Shown here: positions 17,101 to 31,800 of the stretch, piece by piece
Numbering within the stretch: position 1 is the stretch's first letter
Layout of the letters: each line of letters begins with the position of its first letter
Assembly: GCA_964036045.1 (NCBI GenBank)
Contig: OZ038399.1
Coordinates: 18,559,670-18,623,669 of the forward strand
Length of the DNA stretch: 64,000 nt
Reading direction: 5' to 3'
Origin: Eutreptiella sp. 'Long Island Sound 2002'
Taxonomy: Eukaryota; Euglenozoa; Euglenophyceae; Eutreptiales; Eutreptiaceae
Program-made: the position numbers and the translations under genes
The notes under the pieces: generated by a model
The model's database searches: none
The model's input: the letters and a program-made list of their open reading frames with translations, nothing else
Told to the model about the DNA's origin: nothing

Positions 17101-20100
17101 ACACACGGGCGAATTCGGGCAAATTCTCTGCTACACGTGCGACGTGGTTCGTATGGTACACGAACAGCATGATGCAGCTTGTTCTGGCCGGAGGGTTGAG
17201 TGGTCGAGATATGGGCAACACCAATTTGAAATGGGCATTTTGCGGGCACGTACTGTTCGGTTCAACCTGGAAATAAGGTTATTCGCGTGCAAGGGAGCCT
17301 CAACCTCACATTTGCGCACACGGGCAAATTCGGGCAAATTCTCTGCTACACGTGCGGGGTGGTTCGTATGGTACACGAACATCATGATGCACCTTGTTTT
17401 GACCAGGGGGTTGAATGGTCGAGATATGGGCAATACCAATTTGGAATGGTCATTGTGCGGGCACGCACTGTTCAGTTCAACCTGAAAATAGCGTCCTTCA
17501 CGTGCAAGGGAGCCTAAACCTCACATTTGCACACACGGGCAGATTCGGGCAAATTCTCTGCTACACGTGCGACGTGGTTCGTATGGTACACGAACAGCAT
17601 GATGCAGCTTGTTTTGGCCAGAGGGTTGGGTGGTTGTGATATGGGCAATACCAATTTGAAATGGGCATTGTGCGGGCACGTACTGTGAAGTTCAACCTGA
17701 AAATAGCCTCATTCGCGTGCAAGGGAGCCTGAACCTCACATTTGCACACACGGGCAAATTCGGGCAAATTCTCTGCTACACGTGCGACGTGGTTCGTATG
17801 GTACACGAACAGCATGATGCAGCTTGTTCTGGCCGGACGGTTGAGTGGTTGTGATATGGGCAATACCAATTTGAAATGGGCATTGTGCGGGCACGTACTG
17901 TGAAGTTCAACCTGAAAATAGCGTCATTCGCGTGCAAGGGAGCCTAAAGCCCAGATTTGCGCACACGGGCAAATTCGGGCAAATTCTCTGCTACACGTGC
18001 GATGTGGTTCGTATGGTACACGAACAACATGCTGCAGCTTGTTCTGGCCAGATGGTTGAGGGGTCGAGATATGGGCAATACCAATTTGAAATCGGCATTG
18101 TGCGGGCACGTACTGTTCGGTTCAACCTGGAAATAAGGTTATTCGCGTGCAAGGGAGCCTGAACCTCACATTTGCACACACGGGCAAATTCGGGCAAATT
18201 CTCTGCTACACGTGCGGGGTGGTTCGTATGGTACACGAACATCATGATGCAGCTTTGTCTGGCCTGAGGGTTGAGTGGTCGAGATATGGGCAGTACCAAT
18301 TTGAAATGGGCATTGTGCGGGCGCATACTGTTCAGTTCGACCTGAAAATAGCGTCATTCGCGTGCCGGGGAGCCTAAGCCGCACATTTCCACACACGGGC
18401 GAATTGGGACAAATTTTCTGCTACACGTGCGAGGTGGTTCCTATGGTACACGAACATCATGATGCAGCTTTGTCTGGCCTGAGGGTTGAGTGGTCGAGAT
18501 ATGGGCAGTACCAATTTGAAATGGGCATTGTGCGGGCGCATACTGTTCAGTTCGACCTGAAAATAGCGTCCTTCGCGTGCCGGGGAGCCTAAGCCGCACA
18601 TTTCCACACACGGGCGAATTGGGACAAATTCTCTGCTACACGTGCGACGTGGTTCGTATGGTACACGAAAAGCATGATGCAGCTTGTTGTGGCCAGAGGG
18701 TTGAGTGGTTGAGATATGGGCAATACCAAATTGAAACGGCCATTGTGCGGGCACGTACTGTTCAGTTCAACCTGAAAAAAGCGTCATTCGCGTGCAAGGG
18801 AGCCTAAAACCGACATATGCGCACACGGGCGAATTGGGACAAATTCTCTGCTACACGTGCGACGTGGTTCGTATGGTACACGAATAGCATGATGCAGCTT
18901 GTTGTGGCCAGAGGGTTGAGTGGTCGAGATATGGGCAATACCAAATTGAAACGGCCATTGTGCGGGCACGTACTGTTCAGTTCAACCTGAAAATAGCGTC
19001 ACTCTTGTGCAAGGGAGCCTAAACCTCACATTTGCACACACGGGCAAATTCGGGCAAATTCTCTGCTACACGTGCGACGTGGTTTGTATGGTACACGAAC
19101 AGCATGATGCAGCTTGTTCTGGCCGGAGGGTTGAGTGGTCGCGATATGGGCAACACCAATTTGAAATGGGCATTGTGCGGGCACGCACTGTTCAGTTCAA
19201 CCTGAAAATAGCGTCCTTCACGTGCAAGGGAGCCTAAACCTCACATTTGCACACACGGGCAAATTCGGGCAAATTCTCTGCTACACGTGCGACGTGGTTC
19301 GTATGGTACGGGAACAGCATGATGCACCTTGTTCTGGCCGGAGGGTTGAGTGGTTGTGATATGGGCAATACCAATTTGAAATGGGCATTGTGCGGGCACG
19401 TACTGTGAAGTTCAACCTGAACGTAGCGTCGCTCACCTGCAAGGGAGCCTAAACCTCACATTTGCACACACGGGCAAATTCGGGCAAATTCTCTGCTACA
19501 TGTGCGAGGTGGTTCGTATGGTACACGAACATCATGATGCAACTTGTTTTGACCAGGGGGTTGAGTGGTTGTGATATGGGCAATACCAATTTGAAATGGG
19601 CATTGTGCGGGCACGTACTGTGAAGTTCAACCTGAAAATAGCGTCATTCGCGTGCAAGGGAGCCTGAACCTCACATTCGCACACACGGGCAAATTCGGGC
19701 AAATTCTCTGCTACACGTGCGACGTGGTTCATATGGTACACGAACAGCATGATGCAGCTTGTTCTGGCCGGAGGGTTGAGTGGTTGTGATATGGGCAATA
19801 CCAATTTGAAATGGGCATTGTGCGGGCACGTACTGTGAAGTTCAACCTGAAAATAGCGTCATTCGCGTGCAAGGGAGCCTAAAGCCCAGATTTGCGCACA
19901 CGGGCAAATTCGGGCAAATTCTCTGCTACACGTGCGATGTGGTTCGTATGGTACACGAACAACATGCTGCAGCTTGTTCTGGCCAGAGGGTTAAGTGGTC
20001 GAGATATGGGCAATACCAATTTGAAATCGGCATTGTGCGGGCACGTACTGTTCGGTTCAACCTGAAAATAAGGTTATTCGCGTGCAAGGGAGCCTGAACC

Positions 20101-20750
20101 TCACATTTGCGCACACGGGCAAATTCGGGCAAATTCTCTGCTACACGTGCGAGGTGGTTCGTATGGTACACGAACATCATGATGCACCTTGTTTTGACCA
20201 GGGGGTTGAGTGGTCGAGATATGGCAAATACCAATTTGGAAAGGTCATTGTGCGGGCACGCACTGTGAAGTTCAACCTGAAAATAGCGTCCTTCACGTGC
20301 AAGGGAGCCTAAACCTCACATTTGCACACACGGGCAAATTCGGGCAAATTCTCTGCTACACGTGCGACGTGGTTCGTATGGTACACGAACAGCATGATGC
20401 AGCTTGTTCTGGCCGGAGGGTTGAGTGGTTGTGATATGGGCAATACCAATTTGAAATGGGCATTGTGCGGGCACGTACTGTTCGGTTCAACCTGGAAATA
20501 AGGTTATTCGCGTGCAAGGGAGCCTCAACCTCACATTTGCGCACACGGGCAAATTCGGGCAAATTCTCTGCTACACGTGCGGGGTGGTTCGTATGGTACA
20601 CGAACATCATGATGCACCTTGTTTTGACCAGGGGGTTGAATGGTCGAGATATGGCCAATACCAATTTGGAATGGTCATTGTGCGGGCACGCACTGTTCAG
20701 TTCAACCTGAAAATAGCGTCCTTCACGTGCGAGGGAGCCTAAACCTCACA
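14140..20750 (+). repeat. 15-monomer higher-order repeat (3225 bp), two copies plus a partial third
   Basis: Private variants recur exactly 3225 bp apart: the GGTTGGGTGG unit at about 14400 and 17625, GGCCAGATGGTTGAGGGG at about 14820 and 18050, the two successive GCGCATACTG units at 15.1-15.4 and 18.3-18.6 kb, the GGTACGGGAACAGC unit at about 16080 and 19305, and the TGAACGTAGCGTCG variant at 16192 and 19417. Homology ends near 20750. Copies differ at few positions. Confidence 0.85.
18410..20430 (+). repeat. about 2-kb block repeated at 29807-31827
   Basis: The order of variant monomers in this block, including the ATGGTACACGAATAGC pair, the TTTGTATGG unit, the TGAACGTAGCG variant and the GATTTGCGC type, is repeated 11397 bp downstream. 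That is 53 monomers plus 2 bp. The similarity is therefore not confined to adjacent copies. Confidence 0.7.
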
Positions 20751-22349
20751 TTTGCACACACGGGCAAATTCGGGCAAATTCTCTGCTACACGTGCGACGT
20801 GGTTCGTATGGTACACGAACAGCATGATGCAGCTTGTTCTGGCCGGAGGGTTGAGTGGTCGAGATATGGGCAATACCAATTTGGAATGGTCATTGTGCGG
20901 GCACGCACTGTTCAGTTCAACCTGAAAATAGCGTCCTTCACGTGCAAGGGAGCCTAAACCTCACATTTGCACACACGGGCAAATTCGGGCAAATTCTCTG
21001 CTACACGTGCGACGTGGTTCGTATGGTACACGAATAGCATGATGCAGCTTGTTGTGGCCAGAGGGTTGAGTGGTTGAGATATGGGCAATACCAATTTGAA
21101 ATCGGCATTGTGCGGGCACGTACTGTTCGGTTCAACCTGGAAATAAGGTTATTCGCGTGCAAGGGAGCCTGAACCTCACATTTGCGCACACGGGCAAATT
21201 CGGGCAAATTCTCTGCTACACGTGCGGGGTGGTTCGTATGGTACACGAACATCATGATGCACCTTGTTTTGACCAGGGGGTTGAGTGGTCGAGATATGGG
21301 CAATACCAATTTGAAATCGGCATTGTGCGGGCACGTACTGTTCGGTTCAACCTGGAAATAAGGTTATTCGCGTGCAAGGGAGCCTGAACCTCACATTTGC
21401 GCACACGGGCAAATTCGGGCAAATTCTCTGCTACACGTGCGGGGTGGTTCGTATGGTACACGAACATCATGATGCACCTTGTTCTGGCCAGAGGGTTGAG
21501 TGGTCGAGATATGGGCAATACCAATTTGAAATGGTCATTGTGCGGGCACGCACTGTTCAGTTCAACCTGAAAATAGCGTCCTTCACGTGCAAGGGAGCCT
21601 AAACCTCACATTTGCACACACGGGCAAATTCGGGCAAATTCTCTGCTACACGTGCGACGTGGTTCGTATGGTACACGAACAGCATGATGCAGCTTGTTCT
21701 GGCCGGAGGGTTGAGTGGTTGTGATATGGGCAATACCAATTTGAAATGGGCATTGTGCGGGCACGTACTGTTCGGTTCAACCTGGAAATAAGGTTATTCG
21801 CGTGCAAGGGAGCCTGAACCTCACATTTGCACACACGGGCAAATTCGAGCAAATTCTCTGCTACATGTGCGAGGTGGTTCGTATGGTACACGAACATCAT
21901 GATGCACCTTGTTTTGACCAGGTGGGTTGAGTGGTCGAGATATGGGCAATACCAATTTGGAATGGGCATTGTGCGGGCACGTACTGTTCAGTTCAACCTA
22001 AAAATAGCGTCCTTCACGTGCAAGGGAGCCTAAACCTCACATTTGCACACACGGGCAAATTCGGGCAAATTCTCTGCTACACGTGCGATGTGGTTCGTAT
22101 GGTACACGAACAACATGCTGCAGCTTGTTCTGGCCAGAGGGTTAAGTGGTCGAGATATGGGCAATACCAATTTGAAATCGGCATTGTGCGGGCACGTACT
22201 GTTCAGTTCAACCTGGAAATAAGGTTATTCGCGTGCAAGGGAGCCTGAACCTGACATTTGCGCACACGGGCAAATTCGGGCAAATTCTCTGCTACACGTG
22301 CGAGGTGGTTCGTATGGTACACGAACATCATGGTGCACCTTGTTTTGAC

Positions 22350-24955
22350 CAGGGGGTTGAGTGGTCGAGATATGGGCAATACCAATTTGGAATGGTCATT
22401 GTGCGGGCACGCACTGTTCAGTTCAAGCTGAAAATAGCGTCCTTCGCGTGCAAGGGAGCCTAAAGCCCAGATTTTTACACACGGGCAAATTCGGGTAAAT
22501 TCTCTGCTACACGTGCGACGTGGTTCGTGTGGTACACGAACAGCATGATGCAGCTTGTTGTGGCCACAGGGTTGAGTGGTTGAGATATGGGCAATACCAA
22601 ATTGAAACGGGTATTGTGCGGGCACGTACTATTCAGTTCAACCTGAAAATAGCGTCATTCGCGTGCAAGGCAGCCTAAAACCCACATATGCGCACACGGG
22701 CAAATTCGAGCAAATTCTCTGCTACAGGTGCGACGTGCTTCGTATGGTACACTAACAGCATGATGCAGCTTGTTCTGGCCAGAGGGTTGAGTGGTCGAGA
22801 TATGGGCAATACCAATTTGAAATGGGCATTGTGCGGGCACGTACTGTTCAGTTCAACCTGAAAATAGCGTCCTTCGCGTGCAAGGGAGCCTAAACCTCAC
22901 ATTTGCACACACGGGCAAATTCGGGCAAATTCTCTGCTACACGTGCGACGTGGTTCGTATGGTACACGAACATCATGATGCACCTTGTTTTGACCAGGGG
23001 GTTGAGTGGTCGAGATATGGGCAATACCAATTTGGAATGGTCATTGTGCGGGCACGCACTGTTCAGTTCAACCTGAAAATAGCGTCATTCGCGTGCAAGG
23101 GATCCTAAAACCCACATATGCGCACACGGGCAAATTCGAGCAAATTCTCTGTTACAGGTGCGACGTGGTTCGTATGGTACACGAAAATCATGATGCAGTT
23201 TTGTCTGGCCTGAGGGTTGAGTGGTCGAGATATGGGCAGTACCAATTTGAAATGGGCATTGTGCGGGCGCATACTGTTCAGCTCGACCTGAAAATAGCGT
23301 CCTTCGCGTGCCGGGGAGCCTAAGCCGCACAGTTCCACACACGGGCAAATTCGGGCAAATTCTCTGCTACATGTGCGAGGTGGTTCGTATGGTACACGAA
23401 CATCATGATGCACCTTGTTCTGGCCAGAGGGTTAAGTGGTCGAGATATGGGCAACACCAATTTGAAATCGGCATTGTGCGGGCACGTACTGTTCGGTTCA
23501 ACCTGGAAATAAGGTTATTCCCGTGCAAGGGAGCCTGAACCTCACATTTGCGCACACGGGCAAATTCGGGCAAATTCTCTGCTACACGTGCGGGGTGGTT
23601 CGTATGGTACACGAACATCATGATGCACCTTGTTTTGACCAGGGGGTTGAGTGGTCGAGATATGGGCAATACCAATTTGGAATGGTCATTGTGCGGGCAC
23701 GCACTGTTCAGTTCAAGCTGAAAATAGCGTCCTTCGCGTGCAAGGGAGCCTAAAGCCCAGATTTTTACACACGGGCAAATTCGGGTAAATTCTCTGCTAC
23801 ACGTGCGACGTGGTTCGTATGGTACACGAACAGCATGATGCAGCTTGTTGTGGCCACAGGGTTGAGTGGTTGAGATATGGGCAATACCAAATTGAAACGG
23901 GTATTGTGCGGGCACGTACTATTCAGTTCAACCTGAAAATAGCGTCATTCGCGTGCAAGGCAGCCTAAAACCCACATATGCGCACACGGGCAAATTCGAG
24001 CAAATTCTCTGCTACAGGTGCGACGTGCTTCGTGTGGTACACTAACAGCATGATGCAGCTTGTTCTGGCCAGAGGGTTGAGTGGTCGCGATATGGGCAAC
24101 ACCAATTTGAAATAAGCATTGTGCGGGCACGTACTGTTCAGTTCAACCTGCAAAATGGCGTCACTCGTGTGCAAGGGAGCCTGAACCTCACATTTGCACA
24201 CACGGGCAAATTCGGGCAAATTCTCTGCTACATGTGCGAGGTGGTTCGTATGGTACACGAACATCATGATGCACCTTGTTTTGACCAGGGGGTTGAGTGG
24301 TCGAGATATGGGCAATACCAATTTGGAATGGTCATTGTGCGGGCACGCACTGTTCAGTTCAACCTGAAAATAGCGTCATTCGCGTGCAAGGGATCCTAAA
24401 ACCCACATATGCGCACACGGGCAAATTCGAGCAAATTCTCTGTTACAGGTGCGACGTGGTTCGTATGGTACACGAAAATCATGATGCAGTTTTGTCTGGC
24501 CTGAGGGTTGAGTGGTCGAGATATGGGCAGTACCAATTTGAAATGGGCATTGTGCGGGCGCATACTGTTCAGCTCGACCTGAAAATAGCGTCCTTCGCGT
24601 GCCGGGGAGCCTAAGCCGCACAGTTCCACACACGGGCAAATTCGGGCAAATTCTCTGCTACATGTGCGAGGTGGTTCGTATGGTACACGAACATCATGAT
24701 GCACCTTGTTCTGGCCAGAGGGTTAAGTGGTCGAGATATGGGCAACACCAATTTGAAATCGGCATTGTGCGGGCACGTACTGTTCGGTTCAACCTGGAAA
24801 TAAGGTTATTCCCGTGCAAGGGAGCCTGAACCTCACATTTGCGCACACGGGCAAATTCGGGCAAATTCTCTGCTACACGTGCGGGGTGGTTCGTATGGTA
24901 CACGAACATCATGATGCACCTTGTTTTGACCAGGGGGTTGAGTGGTCGAGATATG
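22350..24955 (+). repeat. 6-monomer higher-order repeat (1290/1291 bp), two copies
   Basis: Shared markers include GATTTTTACACACGGG (about 22480 and 23770), GCAAGGCAGCC (about 22667 and 23957), GCAAGGGATCC (about 23097 and 24388), CAGTTCCACACACGG and ATTCCCGTGCAAG (about 23518 and 24809). The spacing changes from 1290 to 1291 because the second copy has one extra base in CTGCAAAATGGCG at about 24150. That extra-base variant recurs at about 37480 and 39417. Confidence 0.8.
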
Positions 24956-25759
24956 GGCAATACCAATTTGAAATGGGCATTGTGCGGGCACGTACTGTTC
25001 AGTTCAACCTGGAAATAAGGTTATTCGCGTGCAAGGGAGCCTGAACCTCACATTTGCGCACACGGGCAAATTCGGGCAAATTCTCTGCTACACGTGCGAC
25101 GTGGTTCGTATGGTACACGAACATCATGATGCACCTTGTTTTGGCCAGAGGGTTGAGTGGTCGAGATATGGGCAATACCAATTTGAAATGGTCATTGTGC
25201 GGGCACGCACTGTTCAGTTCAACCTGAAAATAGCGTCCTTCGCGTGCAAGGGAGCCTAAACCTCACATTTGCACACACGGGCAAATTCGGGCAAATTCTC
25301 TGCTACATGTGCGAGGTGGTTCGTATGGTACACGAACATCATGATGCGCCTTGTTTTGACCAGGCGGTTGAGTGGTCGAGATATGGGCAATACCAATTTG
25401 GAATGGTCATTGTGCGGGCACGCACTGTTCAGTTCAGTCTGAAAATAGCGTCCTTCACGTGCAAGGGAGCCTAAACCTCACATTTGCACACACGGGCAAA
25501 TTCGGGCAAATTCTCTGCTACACGTGCGACGCGGTTCGTATGGTACACGAATAGCATGATGCAGCTTGTTGTGGCCAGAGGGTTGAGTAGTTGAGATATG
25601 GGCAATACCAATTTGAAATCGGCATTGTGCGGGCCCGTACTGTTCGGTTCAACCTGGAAATAAGGTTATTCGCGTGCAAGGGAGCCTGAACCTCACATTT
25701 GCGCACACGGGCAAATTCGGGCAAGCTCTCTGCTACACGTGCGAGGGGGTTCGTATGGT

Positions 25760-27909
25760 ACACGAACATCATGATGCACCTTGTTTTGACCAGGGGGTTG
25801 AGTGGTCGAGATATGCGCAATACCAATTTGAAATGGTCATTGTGCGGGCACGTACTGTTCAGTTCAACCTGAAAATAGCGTCCTTCACGTGCAAGGGAGC
25901 CTAAACCTCACATTTGCACACACGCGCAAATTCGGGCAAATTCTCTGCTACACGTGCGATGTGGTTCGTATGGTACACGAACAGCATGATGCAGCTTGTT
26001 CTGGCCGGAGGGTTGAGTGGTTGTGATATGGGCAATACCAATTTGAAATCGGCATTGTGCGGGCACGTACTGTGAAGTTCAACCTGAAAATAGCGTCACT
26101 CGTGTGCAAGGGAGCCTGAACCTCACATTTGCACACACGGGCAAATTCGGGCAAATTCTCTGCTACATGTGCGAGGTGGTTCGTATGGTACACGAACATC
26201 ATGATGCATCTTGTTTTGACCAGGGGGTTGAGTGGTCGAGATATGGGCAATACCAATTTGAAATGGTCATTGTGCGGGCACGCACTGTTCAGTTCAACCT
26301 GAAAATAGCGTCCTTCGCGTGCAAGGAAGCCTAAACCTCACATTTGCACACACGGGCAAATTCGGGCAAATTGTCTGCTACACGTGCAACATGGTTCGTA
26401 TGGTACACGAACAGCATGATGCAGCTTGTTCTGGCCAGAGGGTTGAGTGGTTGTGATATGGGCAATACCAATTTGAAATGGGCATTGTGCGGGCACGTAC
26501 TGTTCAGTTCAACCTGAAAATAGCGTCACTGGTGTGTAAGGGAGCCTGAACCTCACACTTGCACACACGGGCAAATTCGGGCAAATTCTCTGCTACACGT
26601 GCGAGGTGGTTCGTATGGTACACGAACATCATGATGCACCTTGTTTTGACCAGGGGGTTGAGTGGTCGAGATATGGGCAATACCAATTTGGAATGGTCAT
26701 TGTGCGGGCACGCACTCTTCAGTTCAACCTGAAAAAAGCGTCCTTCACGTGCAAGGGAGCCTAAACCTCACATTTGCACACACGGGCAAATTCGGGCAAA
26801 TTCTCTGCTATACGTGCGACGTGGTTCGTATGGTACACGAACATCATGATGCACCTTGTTTTGACCAGGGGGTTGAGTGGTCGAGATATGCGCAATACCA
26901 ATTTGAAATGGTCATTGTGCGGGCACGTACTGTTCAGTTCAACCAGAAAATAGCGTCCTTCACGTGCAAGGGAGCCTAAACCTCACATTTGCACACACGC
27001 GCAAATTCGGGCAAATTCTCTGCTACACGTGCGACGTGGTTCGTATGGTACACGAACAGCATGATGCAGCTTGTTCTGGCCGGAGGGTTGAGTGGTTGTG
27101 ATATGGGCAATACCAATTTGAAATGGGCATTGTGCGGGCACGTACTGTGAAGTTCAACCTGAAAATAGGGTCACTCGTGTGCAAGGGAGCCTGAACCTCA
27201 CATTTGCACACACGGGCAAATTCGGGCAAATTCTCTGCTACATGTGCGAGGTGGTTCGTATGGTACACGAACATCATGATGCATCTTGTTTTGACCAGGG
27301 GGTTGAGTGGTCGAGATATGGGCAATACCAATTTGAAATGGTCATTGTGCGGGCACGCACTGTTCAGTTCAACCTGAAAATAGCGTCCTTCGCGTGCAAG
27401 GAAGCCTAAACCTCACATTTGCACACACGGGCAAATTCGGGCAAATTGTCTGCTACACGTGCAACGTGGTTCGTATGGTACACGAACAGCATGATGCAGC
27501 TTGTTCTGGCCAGAGGGTTGAGTGGTTGTGATATGGGCAATACCAATTTGAAATGGGCATTGTGCGGGCACGTACTGTTCAGTTCAACCTGAAAATAGCG
27601 TCACTGGTGTGTAAGGGAGCCTGAACCTCACACTTGCACACACGGGCAAATTCGGGCAAATTCTCTGCTACACGTGCGAGGTGGTTCGTATGGTACACGA
27701 ACATCATGATGCACCTTGTTTTGACCAGGGGGTTGAGTGGTCGAGATATGGGCAATACCAATTTGGAATGGTCATTGTGCGGGCACGCACTCTTCAGTTC
27801 AACCTGAAAAAAGCGTCCTTCACGTGCAAGGGAGCCTGAACCTCACATTTGCACACACGGGCAAATTCGGGCAAATTCTCTGCTATACGTGCGACGTGGT
27901 TCGTATGGT
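25760..27909 (+). repeat. 5-monomer higher-order repeat (1075 bp), two copies
   Basis: Markers ATATGCGCAATACC (about 25812 and 26887), CACACACGCGCAAATT (about 25920 and 26995), GCAAGGAAGCC (about 26321 and 27396), AAATTGTCTGC (about 26369 and 27444) and GGTGTGTAAGGG (about 26531 and 27606) recur at 1075 bp. Confidence 0.8.
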
Positions 27910-28890
27910 ACACGAACAGCATGATGCAGCTTGTTCTGGCCGGAGGGTTGAGTGGTTGTGATATGGGCAATACCAATTTGAAATGGGCATTGTGCGGGCA
28001 CGTACTGTGAAGTTCAACCTGAAAATAGCGTCATTCGCGTGCAAGGGAGCCTGAACCTCACATTTGCACACACGTGCAAATTCGGGCAAATTCTCTGCTA
28101 CACGTGCGAGGTGGTTCGTATGGTACACGAACATCATGATGCACCTTGTTTTGACCAGGGGGTTGAGTGGTCGAGATATGGGCAATACCAATTTGGAATG
28201 GTCATTCTGCGGGCACGTACTGTTCAGTTCAACCTGAAAATAGCGTCCTTCACGTGCAAGGGAGCCTGAACCTCACATTTGCACACACGGGCAAATTCGG
28301 GCAAATTCTCTGCTACATGTGCGAGGTGGTTCGTATGGTACACGAACATCATGATGCACCTTGTTTTGACCAGGGGGTTGAGTGGTCGAGATATGGGCAA
28401 TACCAATTTGGAATGGTCATTGTGCGGGCACGCACTGTTCAGTTCAACCTGAAAAAAGCGTCCTTCGCGTGCAAGGAAGCCTAAACCTCACATTTGCACA
28501 CACGGGCAAATTCGGGCAAATTCTCTGCTATACGTGCGACGTGGTTCGTATGGTACACGAACAGCATGATGCAGCTTGTTCTGGCCGGAGGGTTGAGTGG
28601 TTGTGATATGGGCAATACCAATTTGAAATGGGCATTGTGCGGGCACGTACTGTGAAGTTCAACCTGAAAATAGCGTCATTCGCGTGCAAGGGAGCCTGAA
28701 CCTCACATTTGCACACACGTGCAAATTCGGGCAAATTCTCTGCTACACGTGCGAGGTGGTTCGTATGGTACACGAACATCATGATGCACCTTGTTTTGAC
28801 CAGGGGGTTGAGTGGTCGAGATATGGGCAATACCAATTTGGAATGGTCATTCTGCGGGCACGTACTGTTCAGTTCAACCTGAAAATAGCG
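27600..28890 (+). repeat. 3-monomer duplication (645 bp)
   Basis: The run of monomers carrying CACACGTGCAAATTC (about 28070 and 28715) and GTCATTCTGCGGGC (about 28201 and 28846) recurs 645 bp apart. It overlaps the end of the 5-monomer repeat, showing nested exchange events. Confidence 0.7.
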
Positions 28891-31800
28891 TCACTGGTGT
28901 GTAAGGGAGCCTGAACCTCACACTTGCACACACGGGCAAATTCGGGCAAATTCTCTGCTACATGTGCGAGGTGGTTCGTATGGTACACGAACATCATGAT
29001 GCACCTTGTTTTGACCAGGGGGTTGAGTGGTCGAGATATGGGCAATACCAATTTGGAATGGTCATTGTGCGGGCACGCACTTTTCAGTTCAACCTGAAAA
29101 AAGCGTCCTTCGCGTGCAAGGAAGCCTAAACCTCACATTTGCACACACGGGCAGATTCGGGCAAATTCTCTGCTACACGTGCGACATGGTTCGTATGGTA
29201 CACGAGCAGCATGATGCAGCTTGTTCTGGCCGGAGGGTTGGGTGGTTGTGATATGGGCAATACCAATTTGAAATGGGCATTGTGCGGGCACATACTGTGA
29301 AGTTCAACCTGAAAATAGCCTCATTCGCGTGCAAGGGAGCCTGAACCTCACATTTGCACACACGGGCGAATTCGGGCAAATTCTCTGCTACACGTGCGGG
29401 GTGGTTCGTATGGTACACGAACAGCATGATGCAGCTTGTTCTGGCCGGAGGGTTGAGTGGTCGAGATATGGGCAATACCAATTTGAAATCGGCATTGTAA
29501 GGGCACGTACTGTTCGGTTCAACCTGGAAATAAGGTTATTCGCGTGCAAGGGAGCCTGAACCTCACATTTGCACACACGGGCAAATTCGGGCAAATTCTC
29601 TGCTACACGTGCGGGGTGGTTCGTATGGTACACGAACATCATGATGCACCTTGTTTTGGCCAGGGGGTTGAGTGGTCGAGATATGGGCAATACCAATTTG
29701 GAATGGTCATTGTGCATGCACGTACTGTTCAGTTCAACCTGAAAATAGCGTCCTTCACGTGCAAGGGAGCCTAAACCTCACATTTGCACACACGGGCAAA
29801 TTCGGGCAAATTCTCTGCTACATGTGCGAGGTGGTTCCTATGGTACACGAACATCAGGATGCAGCTTTGTCTGGCCTGAGGGTTGAGTGGTCGAGATATG
29901 GGCAGTACCAATTTGGAATGGGCATTGTGCGGGCGCATACTGTTCAGTTCGACCTGGAAATAGCGTCCTTCGCGTGCCGGGGAGCCTAAGCCGCACATTT
30001 CCACACACGGGCAAATTGGGACAAATTCTCTGCTACACGTGCGACGTGGTTCGTATGGTACACGAATAGCATGATGCAGCTTGTTGTGGCCAGAGGGTTG
30101 AGTGGTTGAGATATGGGCAATACCAAATTGAAACGGCCATTGTGCGGGCACGTACTGTTCAGTTCAACCTGAAAATAGCGTCATTCGCGTGCAAGGGAGC
30201 CTGAACCTCACATTTGCGCACACGGGCGAATTGGGACAAATTCTCTGCTACACGTGCGACGTGGTTCGTATGGTACACGAATAGCATGATGCAGCTTGTT
30301 GTGGCCAGAGGGTTGAGTGGTCGAGATATGGGCAATACCAAATTGAAACGGCAATTGTGCGGGCACGTACTGTTCAGTTCAACCTGAAAATAACGTCACT
30401 CGTGTGCAAGGGAGCCTAAACCTCACATTTGCACACACGGGCAAATTCGGGCAAATTCTCTGCTACACGTGCGACGTGGTTTGTATGGTACACGAACAGC
30501 ATGATGCAGCTTGTTCTGGCCGGAGGGTTGAGTGGTCGCGATATGGGCAACACCAATTTGAAATGGGCATTGTGCGGGCACGCACTGTTCAGTTCAACCT
30601 GAAAATAGCGTCCTTCACGTGCAAGGGAGCCTAAACCTCACATTTGCACACACGGGCAAATTCGGGCAAATTCTCTGCTACAGGTGCGACGTGGTTCGTA
30701 TGGTACGCGAACAGCATGATGCACCTTGTTCTGGCCGGAGGGTTGAGTGGTTGTGATATGGGCAATACCAATTTGAAATGGGCATTGTGCGGGCACGTAC
30801 TGTGAAGTTCAACGTGAACGTAGCGTCGTTCACCTGCAAGGGAGCCTAAACCTCACATTTGCACACACGGGCAAATTCGGGCAAATTCTCTGCTACATGT
30901 GCGAGGTGGTTCGTATGGTACACGAACATCATGATGCAACTTGTTTTGACCAGGGGGTTGAGTGGTTGTGATATGGGCAATACCAATTTGAAATGGGCAT
31001 TGTGCGGGCACGTACTGTGAAGTTCAACCTGAAAATAGCGTCATTCGCGTGCAAGGGAGCCTGAACCTCACATTTGCACACACGGGCAAATTCGGGCAAA
31101 TTATCTGCTACACGTGCGACGTGGTTCATATGGTACACGAACAGCATGATGCAGCTTGTTCTGGCCGGAGGGTTGAGTGGTTGTGATATGGGCAATACCA
31201 ATTTGAAATGGGCATTGTGCGGGCACATACTGTGAAGTTCAACCTGAAAATAGCGTCATTCGCGTGCAAGGGAGCCTAAAGCCCAGATTTGCGCACACGT
31301 GCAAATTCGGGCAAATTCTCTGCTACACGTGCGATGTGGTTCGTATGGTACACGAACAACATGCTGCAGCTTGTTCTGGCCAGAGGGTTAAGTGGTCGAG
31401 ATATGGGCAATACCAATTTGAAATCGGCATTGTGCGGGCACGTACTGTTCGGTTCAACCTGAAAAAAAGGTTATTCGCGTGCAAGGGAGCCTGAACCTCA
31501 CATTTGCGCACACGGGCAAATTCGGGCAAATTCTCTGCTACACGTGCGGGGTGGTTCGTATGGTACACGAACATCATGATGCACCTTGTTTTGACCAGGG
31601 GGTTTAGTGGTCGAGATATGGCAAATACCAATTTGGAAAGGTCATTGTGCGGGCACGCACTGTTCAGTTCAACCTGAAAATAGCGTCCTTCACGTGCAAG
31701 GGAGCCTAAACCTCACATTTGCACACACGGGCAAATTCGGGCAAATTCTCTGCTACACGTGCGACGTGGTTCGTATGGTACACGAACAGCATGATGCAGC